NCBI GenBank assembly: GCA_020466095.1
Contig: CM035807.1
Location: 7,574,240 to 7,638,239 of the forward strand
DNA from: Chlorops oryzae
Taxonomy: Eukaryota; Arthropoda; Insecta; Diptera; Chloropidae
Reading direction: 5' to 3'
DNA: 64,000 bases
A program made the translations under genes and the position numbers. The notes beneath the pieces are model-generated. The model was given only the letters and a program-made list of their open reading frames with translations, was not told the origin of the DNA and ran no database searches. Shown here piece by piece: positions 11,191 through 23,569 of the stretch. Within the stretch, counting starts at the first letter, position 1. Every line of letters begins with the position of its first letter.

Positions 11191-12344
11191 GTCGCTATTT
11201 ATCTTGAGGCGAGCAGTGCGATAAAAGTAAAAAATGAAAATTAATTTCATTTAATAGTAAGCCAGCTTGAAAAGAACCCAAGATTAGCAAGAGGTTTTGC
11301 GAAAAGTAAATATTCCTACCAATTTTAAGGACGAATGGTAAGTTATTTCGTCAAAAATTAATTCACCTGGTCCTCCCATGAAAACTTAAAATATCCATTC
11401 TTTGTCTTAAAATTCTCCTCTGTACATTACTTGGAATTCCTTCATTTTCGCTTGACCATTCCAACCTTTTTTTTGCTCTTAAAACTATGTTTCACAAACA
11501 AATTTTCATAGGATTTCTTCTATTTTCCAAATAATTAAAAAAGTGCTACCAATTTCATTTAAAGTTAGTCGTCATCATCTCGAACTAGTGCCGTAATAGC
11601 AACTAACGGGCGAAGCGACGACGACATCGTTGTTAAGTTGTCGGCGACGATAGCGACGACTACCGTAACAGGCCCGAATATATTAAAATGAAATTTTAAT
11701 TTCATATTATTGAAAATTATTCGAGCTTAACCGCATTGCACCTCCCGCCTGTGGGCGGACATGGCCATGTTTCGTCACTTCGCCACTCGTGACTCATCAG
11801 CGCCTTTGGAGTGCTAAGGAGTTTCAAATTTCTTGCACCTTATAAGTGAAGAATTTCAAAACCTCCTGAGAAATATACACACTAACAGTAAAAAATTAGT
11901 GGTATTGAGGAATTATTAACCTTCGGTTAACCAATCTTCCTCTAGTTTTGACTTTAGCAAAGATTTGCTTAAGTCTACTCCCGTGCTCAGGGTTTTTTTT
12001 TTTTTTTTTTTTTGTTTATATGTATATGGCAAAAAAGATCAAAAAGATCTGTTAATGATCGCGGTGTTAAATATATTTCATATTATTGAAAATTATTTTA
12101 ATGAAATTTGGTCTTGCTTAGCGGATACCCCGCAAAAAGCTGGCAACAGTGCAATCTACAAGTCCCCTTCTATGGTATTAGCTTTCCTTTTCTATATTTC
12201 TTGTGTGTTCTACGCACTTCTGTGAAAAAAAGACACAGATAGATGCATATGGCACATTCGAAAATAATCGTTCAAAGTTCACATGACAATGTTCGATGTG
12301 TAAGATTTGGAATATAAAACAATAATTTTGCGATAACGGAAATG

Positions 12345-12510
12345 CAGTCAAACTTCCATAACTCGAACCACCGTTATCCAAAGAAATAGTTCGAGTTATA
12401 GAGACTTCGAGTAGGTGAAACGAAATTGTATATAAAATACTCGCCTTTGCTACCCGATTCAATTCGAGTTATAGAAAATTCGAGTTGTAGAAGTTCGAGT
12501 TATGAAATTT
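12345..12510 (+). repeat. Tigger/pogo-like end remnant with TTCGAGTTAT repeats
   Basis: It starts CAGTCAAACTTCCATAACTC, resembling Tigger/pogo-type ends, and contains several TTCGAGTTAT words in direct and inverted order. No complete second end was found. It lies inside the 10395-12640 element. Confidence 0.4.
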
Positions 12511-12648
12511 TTACCATATATAAAAAGGATTTTCGTTGAAAATGGAAAATTTTCCACAATCCTACCAAAATCTGACCCAACCTACCAAACGAAAAAATTC
12601 CTACCAGATTTGTAAGAAAAATCCCAAAGTGGCAACGCTGGGCAGCAG

Positions 12649-13474
12649 AGACATGCTCTCTGCGGCGGAAGAATTACTCTCTTTCTCCCTCTCTCATACT
12701 CTCTGGCTTGTTTTATGCCCTCTGGCGGGTTTCAGCTTTAATAATACAGAGAGAAATGTTTTCTGTTAAAATTATAAAATGAGGAACACCGAAAATGGAA
12801 CAATGAGTCTCTCTCTTTTAACATTCTGATGTCTTTTAACATTACGATTTTTAACATTCTTATACCTTTTAACATTATGTGTTTTTTACATTCCAACGCT
12901 TTTTAACAATTTTATGATTTTAACAATTTATTTTCGGTCGAAATTGACTTAATTTTACACGTTAAACGCTTTCCATTCGTACTTTTTTCATAATTTACAT
13001 GGAATATGTTATGTTTTTGTCCGTCAAAATTTTTAATTCTTTGTTATTTAATATAACAATGAACGTATGAATTGATATTTGTGTAAATAATTTGCATTTT
13101 TATTTTAAAATAATTTGAAATACCTTATTCGATGAATTATTCAAATTATTACGGGCCGCCATTCAAGTAAAGGTCATGGCTATGATATATTAAAGCTAAA
13201 CTTTCATTCCTATATGCGCCGTTTCCTCATAACATCGAGTTTTTTAAATATTTATATGCGGCGCTGATGCACATAAGAGAGATTTCGGATATGTGATATC
13301 TTTGCTTATATGCGCTACAAAGCGGGCATTTCTCGGCGACACATATAACCGAATCCACTGTACATACATAATAGTTGTTGTGAGTAGTGGGTGACCTCTC
13401 CCTTTAGCCTTCAAGCAAAATCCTGTATTATCAATAATTTCCTTTTGTTTTATGGAAGAAAATTGAGAAATATA
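12649..13474. other. Intergenic, no gene seen
   Basis: This has CTCT-rich sequence near 12675-12705, a TTTTAACATT word repeated at 12810-12900 and AT-rich sequence beyond. I see no gene. Confidence 0.45.
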
Positions 13475-14389
13475 CTGTCGAATCTGGATATGGTGAATTA
13501 ATTTTTGAACGTCTTTTACCATGTTTCCGCATAGTGCATTAACTCGATGACGATGGTTAACTCGTTAGCGCATGATTAAAAATGTGATTACTCATACAAA
13601 AATATGAAGTTAATCACCTCACCAATGCATGCATTAAAATTTGACGCAGATAAAACAGCATGGCTGCATTTGGATTTGCTTGCGAAGGTTACGAAAAGTT
13701 ACACCCCTGAATAAAAATGTACGTAAAATGTCAATTGTTCTGTCAAATTAAAAGAACCGCTGAAATAAAAATCAAGTTGAAAATGGAAAGTCCAAGGCGT
13801 AAATAAAAATATTTAAGCAGACATTGAAATCAAATGATAAGTATATCGATATATAGTTTATATCTGGCAAAATATAAGAAAGGGGTATTTTTCACATATT
13901 TTACAGCAGCTACCGACGAAATCATCTGATTAGTTAATAACCAATCTGAAAGTGGAAACGATAGTGATTAAATATCTGCGTTAGCTCTAATGCATATAGT
14001 TAATTCACTATGTGGAAACATAACATTATTCGTTATAGCCAGATTGTTCGTATTAGCAAGATTAACTGTTTTGCTCATTATTTACAGGCCCATAGAGAGA
14101 AATTTACGGCCCCTAAAACTCAATGTAAAAAATATAAAAAAAATCACCAGTTCATTTTTGAGGTAGTAGAACCAAATGGCGACGTTGCTTGGCAACTTTT
14201 CGCAATTTCGGCATCTGAGGGAGCACCTTATTGTGGGCACCTTCATAAAGCCCGGGCGCGGGGGAATTTCTCCTTTTCCACCGCCCTCACTACAGGCCTG
14301 AATATTTAGAACAGTCCGTGTAACAAAAAAGCGTTCACTACTTAGAGCCGATCATTATTTCAGGGATTCGTTATATCCAGATTCGACTG
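13475..14389 (+). mobile_element. Tigger/pogo-like TIR element (TA target)
   Basis: The inverted ends are CTGTCGAATCTGGATAT and ATATCCAGATTCGACTG, with TA on both sides (13473-13474 and 14390-14391). About 915 bp, without a transposase frame. It contains a hAT-type MITE at 14085-14300. A TA target and CAGTCGA-type ends are usual for pogo/Tigger relatives. Confidence 0.65.
14085..14300 (+). mobile_element. hAT-type MITE nested in the Tigger-like element
   Basis: The ends CAGGCCCATAGAGAG ... CTACAGGCCTG are flanked by ATTATTTA and AATATTTA (7/8). It belongs to the same family as the cleaner copy at 46885-47049, sharing the GAGAGAAATTT end and GGGCGCGGGGGAA-type interior. Confidence 0.75.
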
Positions 14390-14393
14390 TATA

Positions 14394-14569
14394 CAGTGTA
14401 CTCTCTCTTAAGTGGACACCTACGGGACCGAAACATTTTTCCGCTCAATAGAGGTGTCCGCATAAGAGGAAACTATTTAAGAACTAGGAATAATAGAGCA
14501 TTCTTAAAAAGTAACTTTTTAAGAAGGGTGTCCGTTTAAGAGTGGTGTCCGCAAGGAGAGAGTTCACTT
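14394..14569 (+). mobile_element. Small TA-flanked TIR element
   Basis: The left end CAGTGTACTCTCTC and right end GAGAGAGTTCACTT are imperfect inverted repeats. GTGTCCG(C/T) motifs are repeated on both sides. It starts right after the TA of the previous element. It is non-coding and probably a Tc1/mariner/pogo-type MITE. Confidence 0.5.
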
Positions 14570-16734
14570 CATACCTAATTAGGCCGTAAAAAGGCGATTG
14601 GAACTGCTCCTTTTTTTGTCTTATATTTGTCGCGAAAATGATTTTTATTTTAGTCTTCAAAAAACCTTCAGTGAAGATTACTTTTTTCGCTTGTCAGATT
14701 TTTTGAAAAACAATATGGCAGCCCTGCACTGAGCACGAAATCGAGTTGCATTTCATTACCATTTCGTTCCGTTGGCAGCTTTTGTTCCAAACATTCCATA
14801 CGTTTCGCTTGTTTTCACGTTTTGTTGTGCTCGCCTGTTTCTGTTATTTTCTTAATTCGCCGCAATCGAAGCCATAAAAAAAAGCTTAAAAGCAAAAACA
14901 ACAAAAAATTATTTTAAAATATAGGTCAGCAGTGAGGGGAATTTGTTTAATTTAAAAGTGAATGGAGAGAACAACAAGAACAACAAAAAAAAAGGGGATA
15001 CCACGAAAAAGCGTGGCATTGACTTATTAATTGTTGTTCTTTGCGTAGGTACAATTCGGCAAACGTATTTACGTAAAAGTGGGTAAATACATTTTTTTTT
15101 TTGCTATTTATATTATATAATTAAATAAAATTTCAACGTAAATAAAAAGAAATAAAAGAAATAAAGAAATAAAAGTGAAACATTTGATCCGAATGAGAAT
15201 TGAAGTGCTACACACAGGTAGGAATATAACACACGGGCCGCGCATGCGCAGAATAATCCGAATGAGAATCAACCCTCCTCCTCCAACCCTTAGCCACTCG
15301 CGCCAAAAATTAAGAGCGCAACATACATACCTATTCGGAATAGCAGCGTACACTTTTCACCCCTTTTATGCTGTATTCCATTGTTACGGAAATCGAAGTA
15401 GACCCAATAAATTCGAGTTGAAGGCCAGTCCCGCCGTCGCGACGCGTCAAGAGAGGCCGCAAAGCTGAAAAATGCTGATTGCCTAGATTTCCTCCAGAAC
15501 GTGACTCAGTAGTAGGAATTCGGCTTTTTCATTCAATTTTCGAACACAATTCTACGCATTGTGTTCCCGCTTTCCGTTTGCTTTCAATTCACGTAGACCA
15601 ATTATGATTCGCAAAAACATTTCCGACTTAAGTCAACGAAAAAAAAAAAAAAAAGAATGAAAGAAAGAAAAACGACTCCCGACTCGACTGTGACATGCTG
15701 TGCCTTTTGGCACTGTCATATCCTAGGCTAAATAGAAACATCATGCGCTCTCGCATAACTATTTCAGGAATTAAGTACAAAGTATGTAAATCACAGGGAT
15801 CTGGAAAATAGACAGACCTCAAATGAGGGACGTAGTGCCAGAGGGAAGGAGATACGAAAACAGTTGCTCAATTCTTCGGAAAGTATGAAAAATAGAAAGA
15901 AAGAAAGAAAGAAAAAAAACAGCTGTCGATGGAAGCCCCTGTCTGTGACTTTATTTTATTTCATTTTTATTTTTTTCATTCAAAAGTGTGGAGTATGGAT
16001 TACATTCGAATTGATCGTGAAGTCGACATTCATGGCTTAATTGCTAATGAAAATTCACGGGTTAAGTGCTCGGGTATGCCATAATCATTTCCATTTCATG
16101 CATATGTACGTTTGTATGTATGGCATGTGTGTATGTTTGCTGCATAATTCTTCGTTCATGGAACATGGTTTTTCCAAAGTAAAATGAGCTCACGATTCTG
16201 GCACGTGTGATCGCGACCATATGGTCATATGGATCATTACTGGCTTGGAAAACCGACGATATCAAATCACTGCAGGCACATATTGACTGTATGTACAAAT
16301 GCGCACCATAAATCCGTCCATATGTTTCCGAAAAAACCGATATTTGACAGCCGGCTCCGCCTCTTCGGAATTCAGAAATTGCAGTCCCAGAAGGATGACT
16401 CATTGAACCGATCTATGCACTTGAGTTCTTTTTGTTGTTGTTGTTGTTGTGTGCGTAGTTTTTGTTGGCCATGAACATAATGATTTGGAAGCAAAAATTA
16501 TTCTTTATCTACTTTTGACAAAATTATCCCTCGTGTTAAGTATTTAGATACTTATAGAAGTTAATAACGTACTCTTCTTAAGAATTTTCAAAGTGATTTT
16601 TGGCGCCAACGCAAGACAAGATCTATTATTCAATTTATTATAATTACACGGTAAAATTTAAATCGAAATTTGACTGCAGTTTTTGAAAGTACATACTTAG
16701 TAAATATGGTATCTCATTTCCTGATATTTGTTTT
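14570..16734. other. Intergenic, no gene seen
   Basis: AT-rich with A and T runs (15080-15180, 15640-15660) and a GAAA-type repeat near 15890-15920. The short open frames look random. I see no gene or clear element. Confidence 0.45.
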
Positions 16735-16980
16735 TGTAAGATTGGCTACAGTTCGATTTGAAATTGATCTAAGCATGTGTGGCCGAGAATTTAGTTGCGC
16801 ACTTACTTACGCCTATATCTCGTAAACCGTTCAATATATTAGTTTTCTGTCTATGACAAAGTTTTAGCCCTAGACTTGGAAAAAATGATTGTTGTACTAA
16901 CTGATCCAAAAAAAGTCCATCTAGTAGGTACACAAATTGTAAAACTATCAGAAAAAATTACGATTTTTTTTTTACCTCTT
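16735..16980 (+). repeat. Interspersed repeat family B, copy 2
   Basis: It matches 315-560 with small differences (TTCGATTTGAAATTGATCT, GTGTGGCCGAGAATTTAG, ACAAAGTTTTAGCCCTAGAC). It is non-coding, with no end structure recognised. Confidence 0.6.
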
Positions 16981-17915
16981 TTTTACATATCTCCCTAGAA
17001 CATAGGAAGATTTTAAAAAAGTTTTCTATTAAAATATAGAAAAATTGTTACTGGAAAACTTCTTGGAGTACACTAACTGCATCTGATTTCTCCTTGATAC
17101 CGTTTTGACGATGCAAAGATGAACAATTTTTACCCAAAATCAAAAGAAAATTTCAATTCATCTACCGGGATTCATTCGCACAGAATACACTTAACTCGAG
17201 GCTCGTTGAAGTGGAGAGAATTGCACAAGGAATTGCAACGCAGAAGGCACTTATGTAAGGATTCATTATTGCCATATTTGTTCCGGTGAAACTCCACGTA
17301 AAAGGGACCCCTTTCTCTTAAACATCTTTGAGGAGAATAAATTGGTATCATTTGCAAGATATCTTGTGGTCAAGAATATCCCTTATAATTGTAAAAATGT
17401 ACCTTTAAGGGCCGTTTTCTCATATTTTTTTTTTATCGGTAAGTTAAATTATCCTGATGATAATTTCATACAAATTTGATTAATAAGTCAAAGAAAATGA
17501 AATTTAACCGGCAGATAGAGCTTAAAAGTAGGATGAGAAAACGGCCCTAAATGTTCTAAGTTTTCAAATCATGATATTTAAGTGTGATCAGGGCTGCACT
17601 GTTTTTTTTTTTTTTTTTGTGATTCTTTTTCCTCAAAAAAATCTGCCCAGCCGAAATATCCCTCCGCGAATCCATCCTATCTACAACACTCCTAATCTTT
17701 TGAGTACCTAAATAAATATAAGAAATCATAGAATTCTAGGAACTTTTAATCATTCCTAGTGAGTGATAATCCATATCTCTCCTTATCAATTTTAATTATT
17801 GTTTCGGGAATGTCGAGAATGTTAATCTTCCTCCAACTAAAGGACACTTCTTTGTCATTTACAGTATTCCCCGGATATAAGCACCGAGCAAAATGCGCGA
17901 AAAATAGTGTTTTAA

Positions 17916-18068
17916 AGCTAAAAACAGTCGCCGCATATCGTATCGTAACGTGACGTGACGTGTCAGCTGATTCAACCCAGTATATGGGAAATGTGTATAT
18001 CGACCAGTCATAACTCGTCCGTCACGTCACGTTACGAAACGATACGATACGCGGCGACTGTTCCTAGC
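17916..18068. mobile_element. Hairpin MITE flanked by TTAA
   Basis: The arms AGCTAAAAACAGTCGCCGC... and ...GCGGCGACTGTTCCTAGC are inverted repeats about 50 bp long, continuing through ATATCGTATCGTAACGTGAC. TTAA lies at 17912-17915 and 18069-18072. The second TTAA is shared with the family-A element that starts at 18073. Confidence 0.7.
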
Positions 18069-18072
18069 TTAA

Positions 18073-18811
18073 GGGGTCTTCTCATTGAGCAACTTTTTTT
18101 TTCGACTTTTTTTTTTTTTGCATTTATTTATAGCTTGGGTAGTTGTGAATATGCCCCTAAAAGGATTTTTTGAAATTCGAAATAGTTTAGAGGATATAGC
18201 CTTCTTTGTCGAGCAAGATCTGCGCTAAAACGAGTAATTTTTGCGTTGCTTCAAACTTTAAACGCGTTTTTCTCGAAACCACGTTTTTCGAACTGGCGGC
18301 CATGATATCTCCAGTTCAACTGAACCGATTTCCATGAAACAAAGTGGAATCGACGCAGAATTGTCACCATTCTCGGGTGAACCTCGACCATAATTTTTAA
18401 AAATTTTTTACTATTTTTTTTTTACACTAAACTACAAAAAAAAAAACCCAAAATTGAAATTTTTTTTTGAATGGCCGCCATTTTGTCAAAAAAAAATCAC
18501 AAAATTAAGCTTGAGGTTCACCCGAGAATTACATCTATACTGATTATAACCCCGTTTTTTTTTTCCATTTCGGACGCTCCGGAGACCCGGAATCGTGGCC
18601 GCCGTGACGGCACCTTTTTTTTTCACCACCAACTTTGAAGTCTCATTACTCTTTGAACAGCCCACGTATCGAGGCAAAAAAATTTTTTTTATTTACTTTG
18701 AACTTTTTGTAATACAATAAATAAAAAAAGTTTTCAATTATTCTTTGCGTTTTCAAATAAGAATTTTTTTAAAAAGGGTCCAAAAAACGGGTTTTCAATG
18801 AGAAGACCCCC
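18073..18811 (+). mobile_element. TTAA-flanked MITE, family A, copy 2 (complete)
   Basis: Ends GGGGTCTTCTCATTGA ... TCAATGAGAAGACCCC, with TTAA on both sides (18069-18072, 18812-18815). It is 739 bp, the same length as the inverted copy at 50725-51463. The interior has a conserved GC-rich block (GGACGCTCCGGAGACCCGGA) beside long T runs. It lacks coding sequence. Confidence 0.85.
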
Positions 18812-18815
18812 TTAA

Positions 18816-21800
18816 GCGGGAAGTACTTATAAATTGGGCTTCTTGTAAGAAAATTTAATGCGAATGACACAAATTTTGCGTGCACATAAGCGGGGAATGC
18901 TTATATCCAGGGTGCATATATCCGCGGAATACTTTAAACGTATATTGAGACACTTCAGTACAATGAAGACTCCATATTCCATCTGTACATATGATCACCT
19001 GTAAGAATATCAAGAAATTCAGAAGACAAAAAAAATCATGTTGCTCCACGTAAAGTGAGTCGTTCTGCAATGGAAATAAATCAGATAAGCTTCTATCAGA
19101 TTCCCTTTCCTTGTACGACCTTAAACCAAAAAACAAATTAGGTACCTCAACAATCAGAGTAAGAAATTTTAACACGCAAGGAAGGAATCGTATAAAAAGT
19201 AAGACTCAAATAATTATGTCAGTACTTTTACTTAAGTGTAAAATTCTCTCGATCCGGAAAGAAAGATGATAATGCGATAACACGTCGTAAGTCCGTTAAC
19301 TAGCGTGTCACATGCACATGCGCATGCGCAGTAAGTAAATCGACCAAACTGCATTCGCTAGACTAGATAATAATAGGTCCTAGTCTAGAAAAAAAAACTA
19401 CTCGTAGAAGAAAAGAGAAAACAAACAAACAAAAAAAAAACACCATCATGAGTATATCTTCAAATATCACGGCCCGTTGGTTTCTAATTGCAATTGTAAA
19501 GTCTCTGCTTAAATTTCAAGATAAGAAGCTCCCATAGACGTCATAAATCTCAAGAGTTTTCCCACAAATTCGAACGTGAGTGAAATATGAAGACAGACAG
19601 ATAGACCGACAGATAGACGAATAGCGAGAAAGACTCGTGATAAATTTCTAGAGCAGGCAGAGGGGTGGTAAGGCGTACCTTACTATTGTAAAAAAAAAAA
19701 AAATGAGGTAAAAAAATGTTTTCGACTTTCGACAAATTTTCGCGTGATGAAAACCACGGCTTCGAGAGGGTAATTATGAATTATGAGACACGTTATGTTA
19801 TGCTAGACAAACGGGATGGCGAGATTTATTAGACAACCGGACAGCGGTCAGTTCGCATGCTAAACGTGCATTGGAAACGACGAGGAAGGCGAGGAAGAAA
19901 ACTAACTGCGTAGAAGCATATTATCGCTTGCGGTGCTCTCATCGGATATGTATGTATGTTTTCACTTTGGAATAAGGAAATTCAAAAATTTTCCGAGCTC
20001 TGTAATTGTAATGAATGCATTGCTAACTGTTTGTGGTGATTTATTCTTTCCTCCGCTGAGATTTATTATGCGTACAAATTTTGGTAGCCGTTGGTCATTG
20101 AACGAAAGAAATTTTAATGCACAGCTTTTAACCCTTTTTTGTTTTTTTGTTTTGTTGTTGAGGCGCTCGAATCGCATCGATGGGAATCGGGAGCAGATGT
20201 TATGTTCATGGCTCCAAAAAAGAAAGCAACAACAGCAAATGCAACTGCTGCTCATAATTGATCTTTTTTTTTTTAAATTTTTTTTATTTTATTTTTTGAG
20301 TCAAGTAGGAAATGTTGGCCACAAAAGAGAGAAATAAAAAAAAACACAAAATTGGAAAAAAATTCCAAAGTGAAGCTGCAAATTTCATGCCACATTGAGC
20401 CTGAGCCACTTATGCAGGTAAACTGAGGCTCAGCAAAATCGTGCTCAACATGTGTATATTGAGCTCAAGGAAGAAAGGAAGGAGAAAAAAAACAAAAAAC
20501 ACAAAGCCCAAAAGGTAAAAATGCGAAAAAAGCCCAATGAACGACATCTGAATTTCAAAAGCGGTCAATTTTGGCGCAAAATCATTTGTTGAGCCAAGCG
20601 AGCAGGTATTTCCGAGAGCAGAAAAACCGTGAAGAACAAGAATCAACCAACAGCAACAAAAACAAAAACAAAAACAACAACAACAACGTTTAATGTACAT
20701 TATCAAGTCTCTGAGATATGAAAAACACGAGACGAAAAGAAGGAAATAAATTTTGCAAAGACAGGTTCGAGACTTGCTTCCTTGCGGTGCAATAAGCTAC
20801 AGCTTCCTCATAAGAGTGATGTTGAGCAAAGCTATTATCGAAAGGACATATGCAAAGGCTCAAAATAAAAGATAAAAAGATAAAAGAAGAGAAAAACAAA
20901 AAATCGATGGGGACTTCGATACATGAAATAAGCACATCAATTTAGTCGCTTTAGCGAAACCGCAAAAAGGCAGCTGAAGGATGTATGGACTGACTTGCGA
21001 AATAACGAGAGAAAGAGAGCTCGGCGATTCGATAAAACTGCCAGCACAAGAATTTTAAGAATCCAAAGAACATTTTATTGAGAAAAAAATTAAGTAATAT
21101 TGATTTTTTATTTCGTTGTCCCTGAGAGAGGTACATAAGTACATCCATATGGTACGTCCAGTAATCACAGCAATTATTATTATCATTCAGGCATTATTAG
21201 AGCACCACAACCTAAAGGATCTTTTGTGCAGCCCATGTTCCCATAGAGCTGCTTGAGATTGCTTATAAATCTCTGAATCTCTAAGGGACAAAAGCGACTA
21301 ATAAATAGTTTGGCTTTGACAAACAATGCCTACAGAGATCTTCATTGAGCACTTAAACATGAAATAATTGAGATCCCAAAGAATTTGGGAAATGTTTCCA
21401 TCAACATTTTTGCACTTTCTTGATGCCAACATTCTTTTCTGAGGGCAAGTATTCGACTAAGGGTAGTATTTTCCCTTGAGTAAATGGATAAATCCCTTCG
21501 ATAATTTATATCAAATTGAGTCTTTGAGTTCTATTTTTTTTTTTTTATATCCGACAATCTCTTTTTCTAGGGTACGTTGCATCTGTGCGTTTGTTTGTTC
21601 GTTTGTCCCAATATTTGGGTAATCCTTGTGCTACAAGAAGGGCTTCTTATTGGGAGCATAAGTCAGATTAAGAAAATACAGTGAGAGCTTAAGGAATAAA
21701 AATTGATTAAAAAAAGTTTTATCTATCATTAAAATAATTCTTAATTTTGTATAATAGAAAAATAAATTCAGCTCAAAAATCGATGAAGTAGCTTATTAAA

Positions 21801-21820
21801 TTGCTGCGTGTTGCATATAG
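18816..21820. other. Intergenic, no gene seen
   Basis: Mostly unique-looking AT-rich sequence with A/T homopolymers (19680, 20260-20300), an ATGCGCATGCGCAG word near 19320 and AAC repeats near 20650-20690. No exon with supporting motifs was found. Confidence 0.4.
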
Positions 21821-21821
21821 T

Positions 21822-21960
21822 TTAAAGTTGAAAGGAGAGGGTATTCCATAGGCGTATGGAATTCACAAAGAATTGACTCTCGGAGGTCATTGTAACGTAT
21901 CGCATAGGGATAATTCGTTTGCCACAAGCAGACATTGGACATTGCGTCCTTTTAGAACGT
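21822..21960 (-). pseudogene. Relic of a non-LTR retrotransposon ORF2 C-terminus
   Basis: The minus-strand reading contains SQFFVNSIRLWNTLSFQL. It resembles the 'sFFvrs.rlWNsLP' motif found near the C-terminus of reverse transcriptase ORFs of Jockey/CR1-type elements. The flanks give no further recognisable domain, so this is a short decayed fragment. The call rests on this one motif. Confidence 0.45.
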
Positions 21961-22277
21961 TCGCTATCACTCAAGAATTGATCAATCCATGTCTGTCTAT
22001 AATCCCCGAAAGGAAACCGGCTATGGTTTACGGGCTTGGCAAGCCCGTGGACTCTAGCCATACGTTTAACAGCACGTGATCGGGTATAGGATCAAATTGG
22101 TAGTGTTTTGTGAAACCTTCTGGGTGGCAATGTACGAAAGGTTGGCCATATGACCAATGGCGTGTCCAGAGAAAGACTGCTTTGATAGTGCTTATATTTT
22201 GCACAGTGGTATATTGAACAATTATGAGACTATTAGCCCAAAAATTTTTGGGTTGGCTTGAGGAAGTTTAGATAGTT

Positions 22278-22525
22278 ATGGACCAAAAACCAAAAAAATC
22301 CGAAAAAATCATGGCGTCCGATTTGGATAATTTTTTTCAAAAAACTGATTACAACTAGTCTAGTTTGGGTCTAGTTCCAAACTGGTCCAAAATGGACCAG
22401 TTTTTTAAAAAAATTTTAGTGCTAAAATTCTTGGAATTTTTTCACTTATTCTATATACAAGTTTTCATCCAAATCGGATGCCATAAATTTTTCAGATTTT
22501 TTTGGTTTTTGGTCCATTTCTTATC
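22278..22525. repeat. Imperfect fold-back repeat
   Basis: The arms start TGGACCAAAAACCAAAAAAA and are complementary to ...TTTTTTTGGTTTTTGGTCCA. They contain GTCCGATTTGGAT and ATCCAAATCGGATGC, and the centre holds CTGGTCCAAAATGGACCAG, itself a palindrome. No target duplication was found. Confidence 0.65.
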
Positions 22526-22695
22526 GAACCAATTGAGTTTCATTAAATCCGTTAAAACCAGATAAAAACAGACGTAAGTAAAACTCAAGAATGGACTTGA
22601 TCGGGGCGTGTCGTATTTTGGGAGTACTTTCAACCCATGGTTTTGTCTAAAAACCAATGAAAATTTCTCCAAAATCCAAAATTTCTATACGGGTA

Positions 22696-22906
22696 TGTGA
22701 TTGGTTTCCCTTTCGGTAATTCAATATCGAAATTGAAGTGATTGATTCCCCTTTTTCCTAGATTGAGATGGAAATTGAATTACTTTAATAGTGAATGCAT
22801 ATCGCCAGTTAGATCAAGAGGTAATTCAAATGCCTCCTCAATCTAGAGAAAGGAAAATCACATCAGTTGGGGAATTGAATTCCCCGGAAAAGGGAAAATA
22901 ATCACA
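22696..22906. mobile_element. TA-flanked fold-back MITE
   Basis: The ends are TGTGATTGGTTTCCCTTTC and GAAAAGGGAAAATAATCACA, with TA on each side (22694-22695 and 22907-22908). Both halves contain GGAATTCAATT-like words and AATCTAG in inverted order. It is about 211 bp and non-coding. Confidence 0.6.
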
Positions 22907-23038
22907 TACTGGATAAACTTTTATTGATTTGAAAATTAAAGTCTTCAGGACCCCTAATTTTTATCTAAGCAAATCGATTGGGGGCTTCTTTCACCCGCAA
23001 TCCATGAGGAATTTAATGAGGGATATTTTATACCAATA

Positions 23039-23561
23039 CAGTCGAGTCTGGTTAGTGGGAAATACATACATATGGACTGAGAGTTATTCAACAGATAACA
23101 ATGCGTTTCTAACTTTCCGGGATAAGGTCGTTTAAAAATCATTTGGAGCACATGAGAAACAAACGTCCCTATTGAATTTTTTTTCCCAGAAAACTTAGTC
23201 CTTTAACAAAGAGATTTTTTTCTATACCTTACATGTAAACTTTAATACATATGGGTATTTCCAAACGGATGTAACAGTTACTTCTGCATTTTTAGGTCCC
23301 GAATTGAAGATTGAGAAAAATTGTAATTTTGTTTCTAACTATTATCGCACATCTCTTCCGGAATTTTACACATTTCATAATTTTATGCAGACAAGAAAGG
23401 CAATTAGATATGCTCGGACGTGACAAAAATTTCCTTTTTTCTGGAAATACCCATATTTGAAGCATATAATACAAATTAAACATACATAAATTGAGCCTCG
23501 ATAGTGTGAACAACGTCGGGAATATGAACAAAAATTAGTTCACGCTGTCCAGACTCGACTG
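23039..23561 (+). mobile_element. Tigger/pogo-like MITE (TA target)
   Basis: Perfect 13-bp inverted ends CAGTCGAGTCTGG ... CCAGACTCGACTG, with TA at 23037-23038 and 23562-23563. It is 523 bp and non-coding. The ends are close to those of the element at 13475-14389, suggesting related transposases. Confidence 0.75.
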
Positions 23562-23569
23562 TATAGGTA

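Larger units (their letters stand above)
10395..12640 (+). mobile_element. hAT-type element, 2.2 kb, decayed and carrying a nested MITE
   Basis: The inverted ends are CAGCGTTGCCACT ... CAAAGTGGCAACGCTG. The flanks GGCGGCAG (10387-10394) and GGCAGCAG (12641-12648) are a 7/8 target duplication. Subterminal CCTACCAA words recur at both ends. I find no transposase frame, so it is non-autonomous or decayed. A complete smaller hAT MITE lies inside at 10831-11190. Confidence 0.65.
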
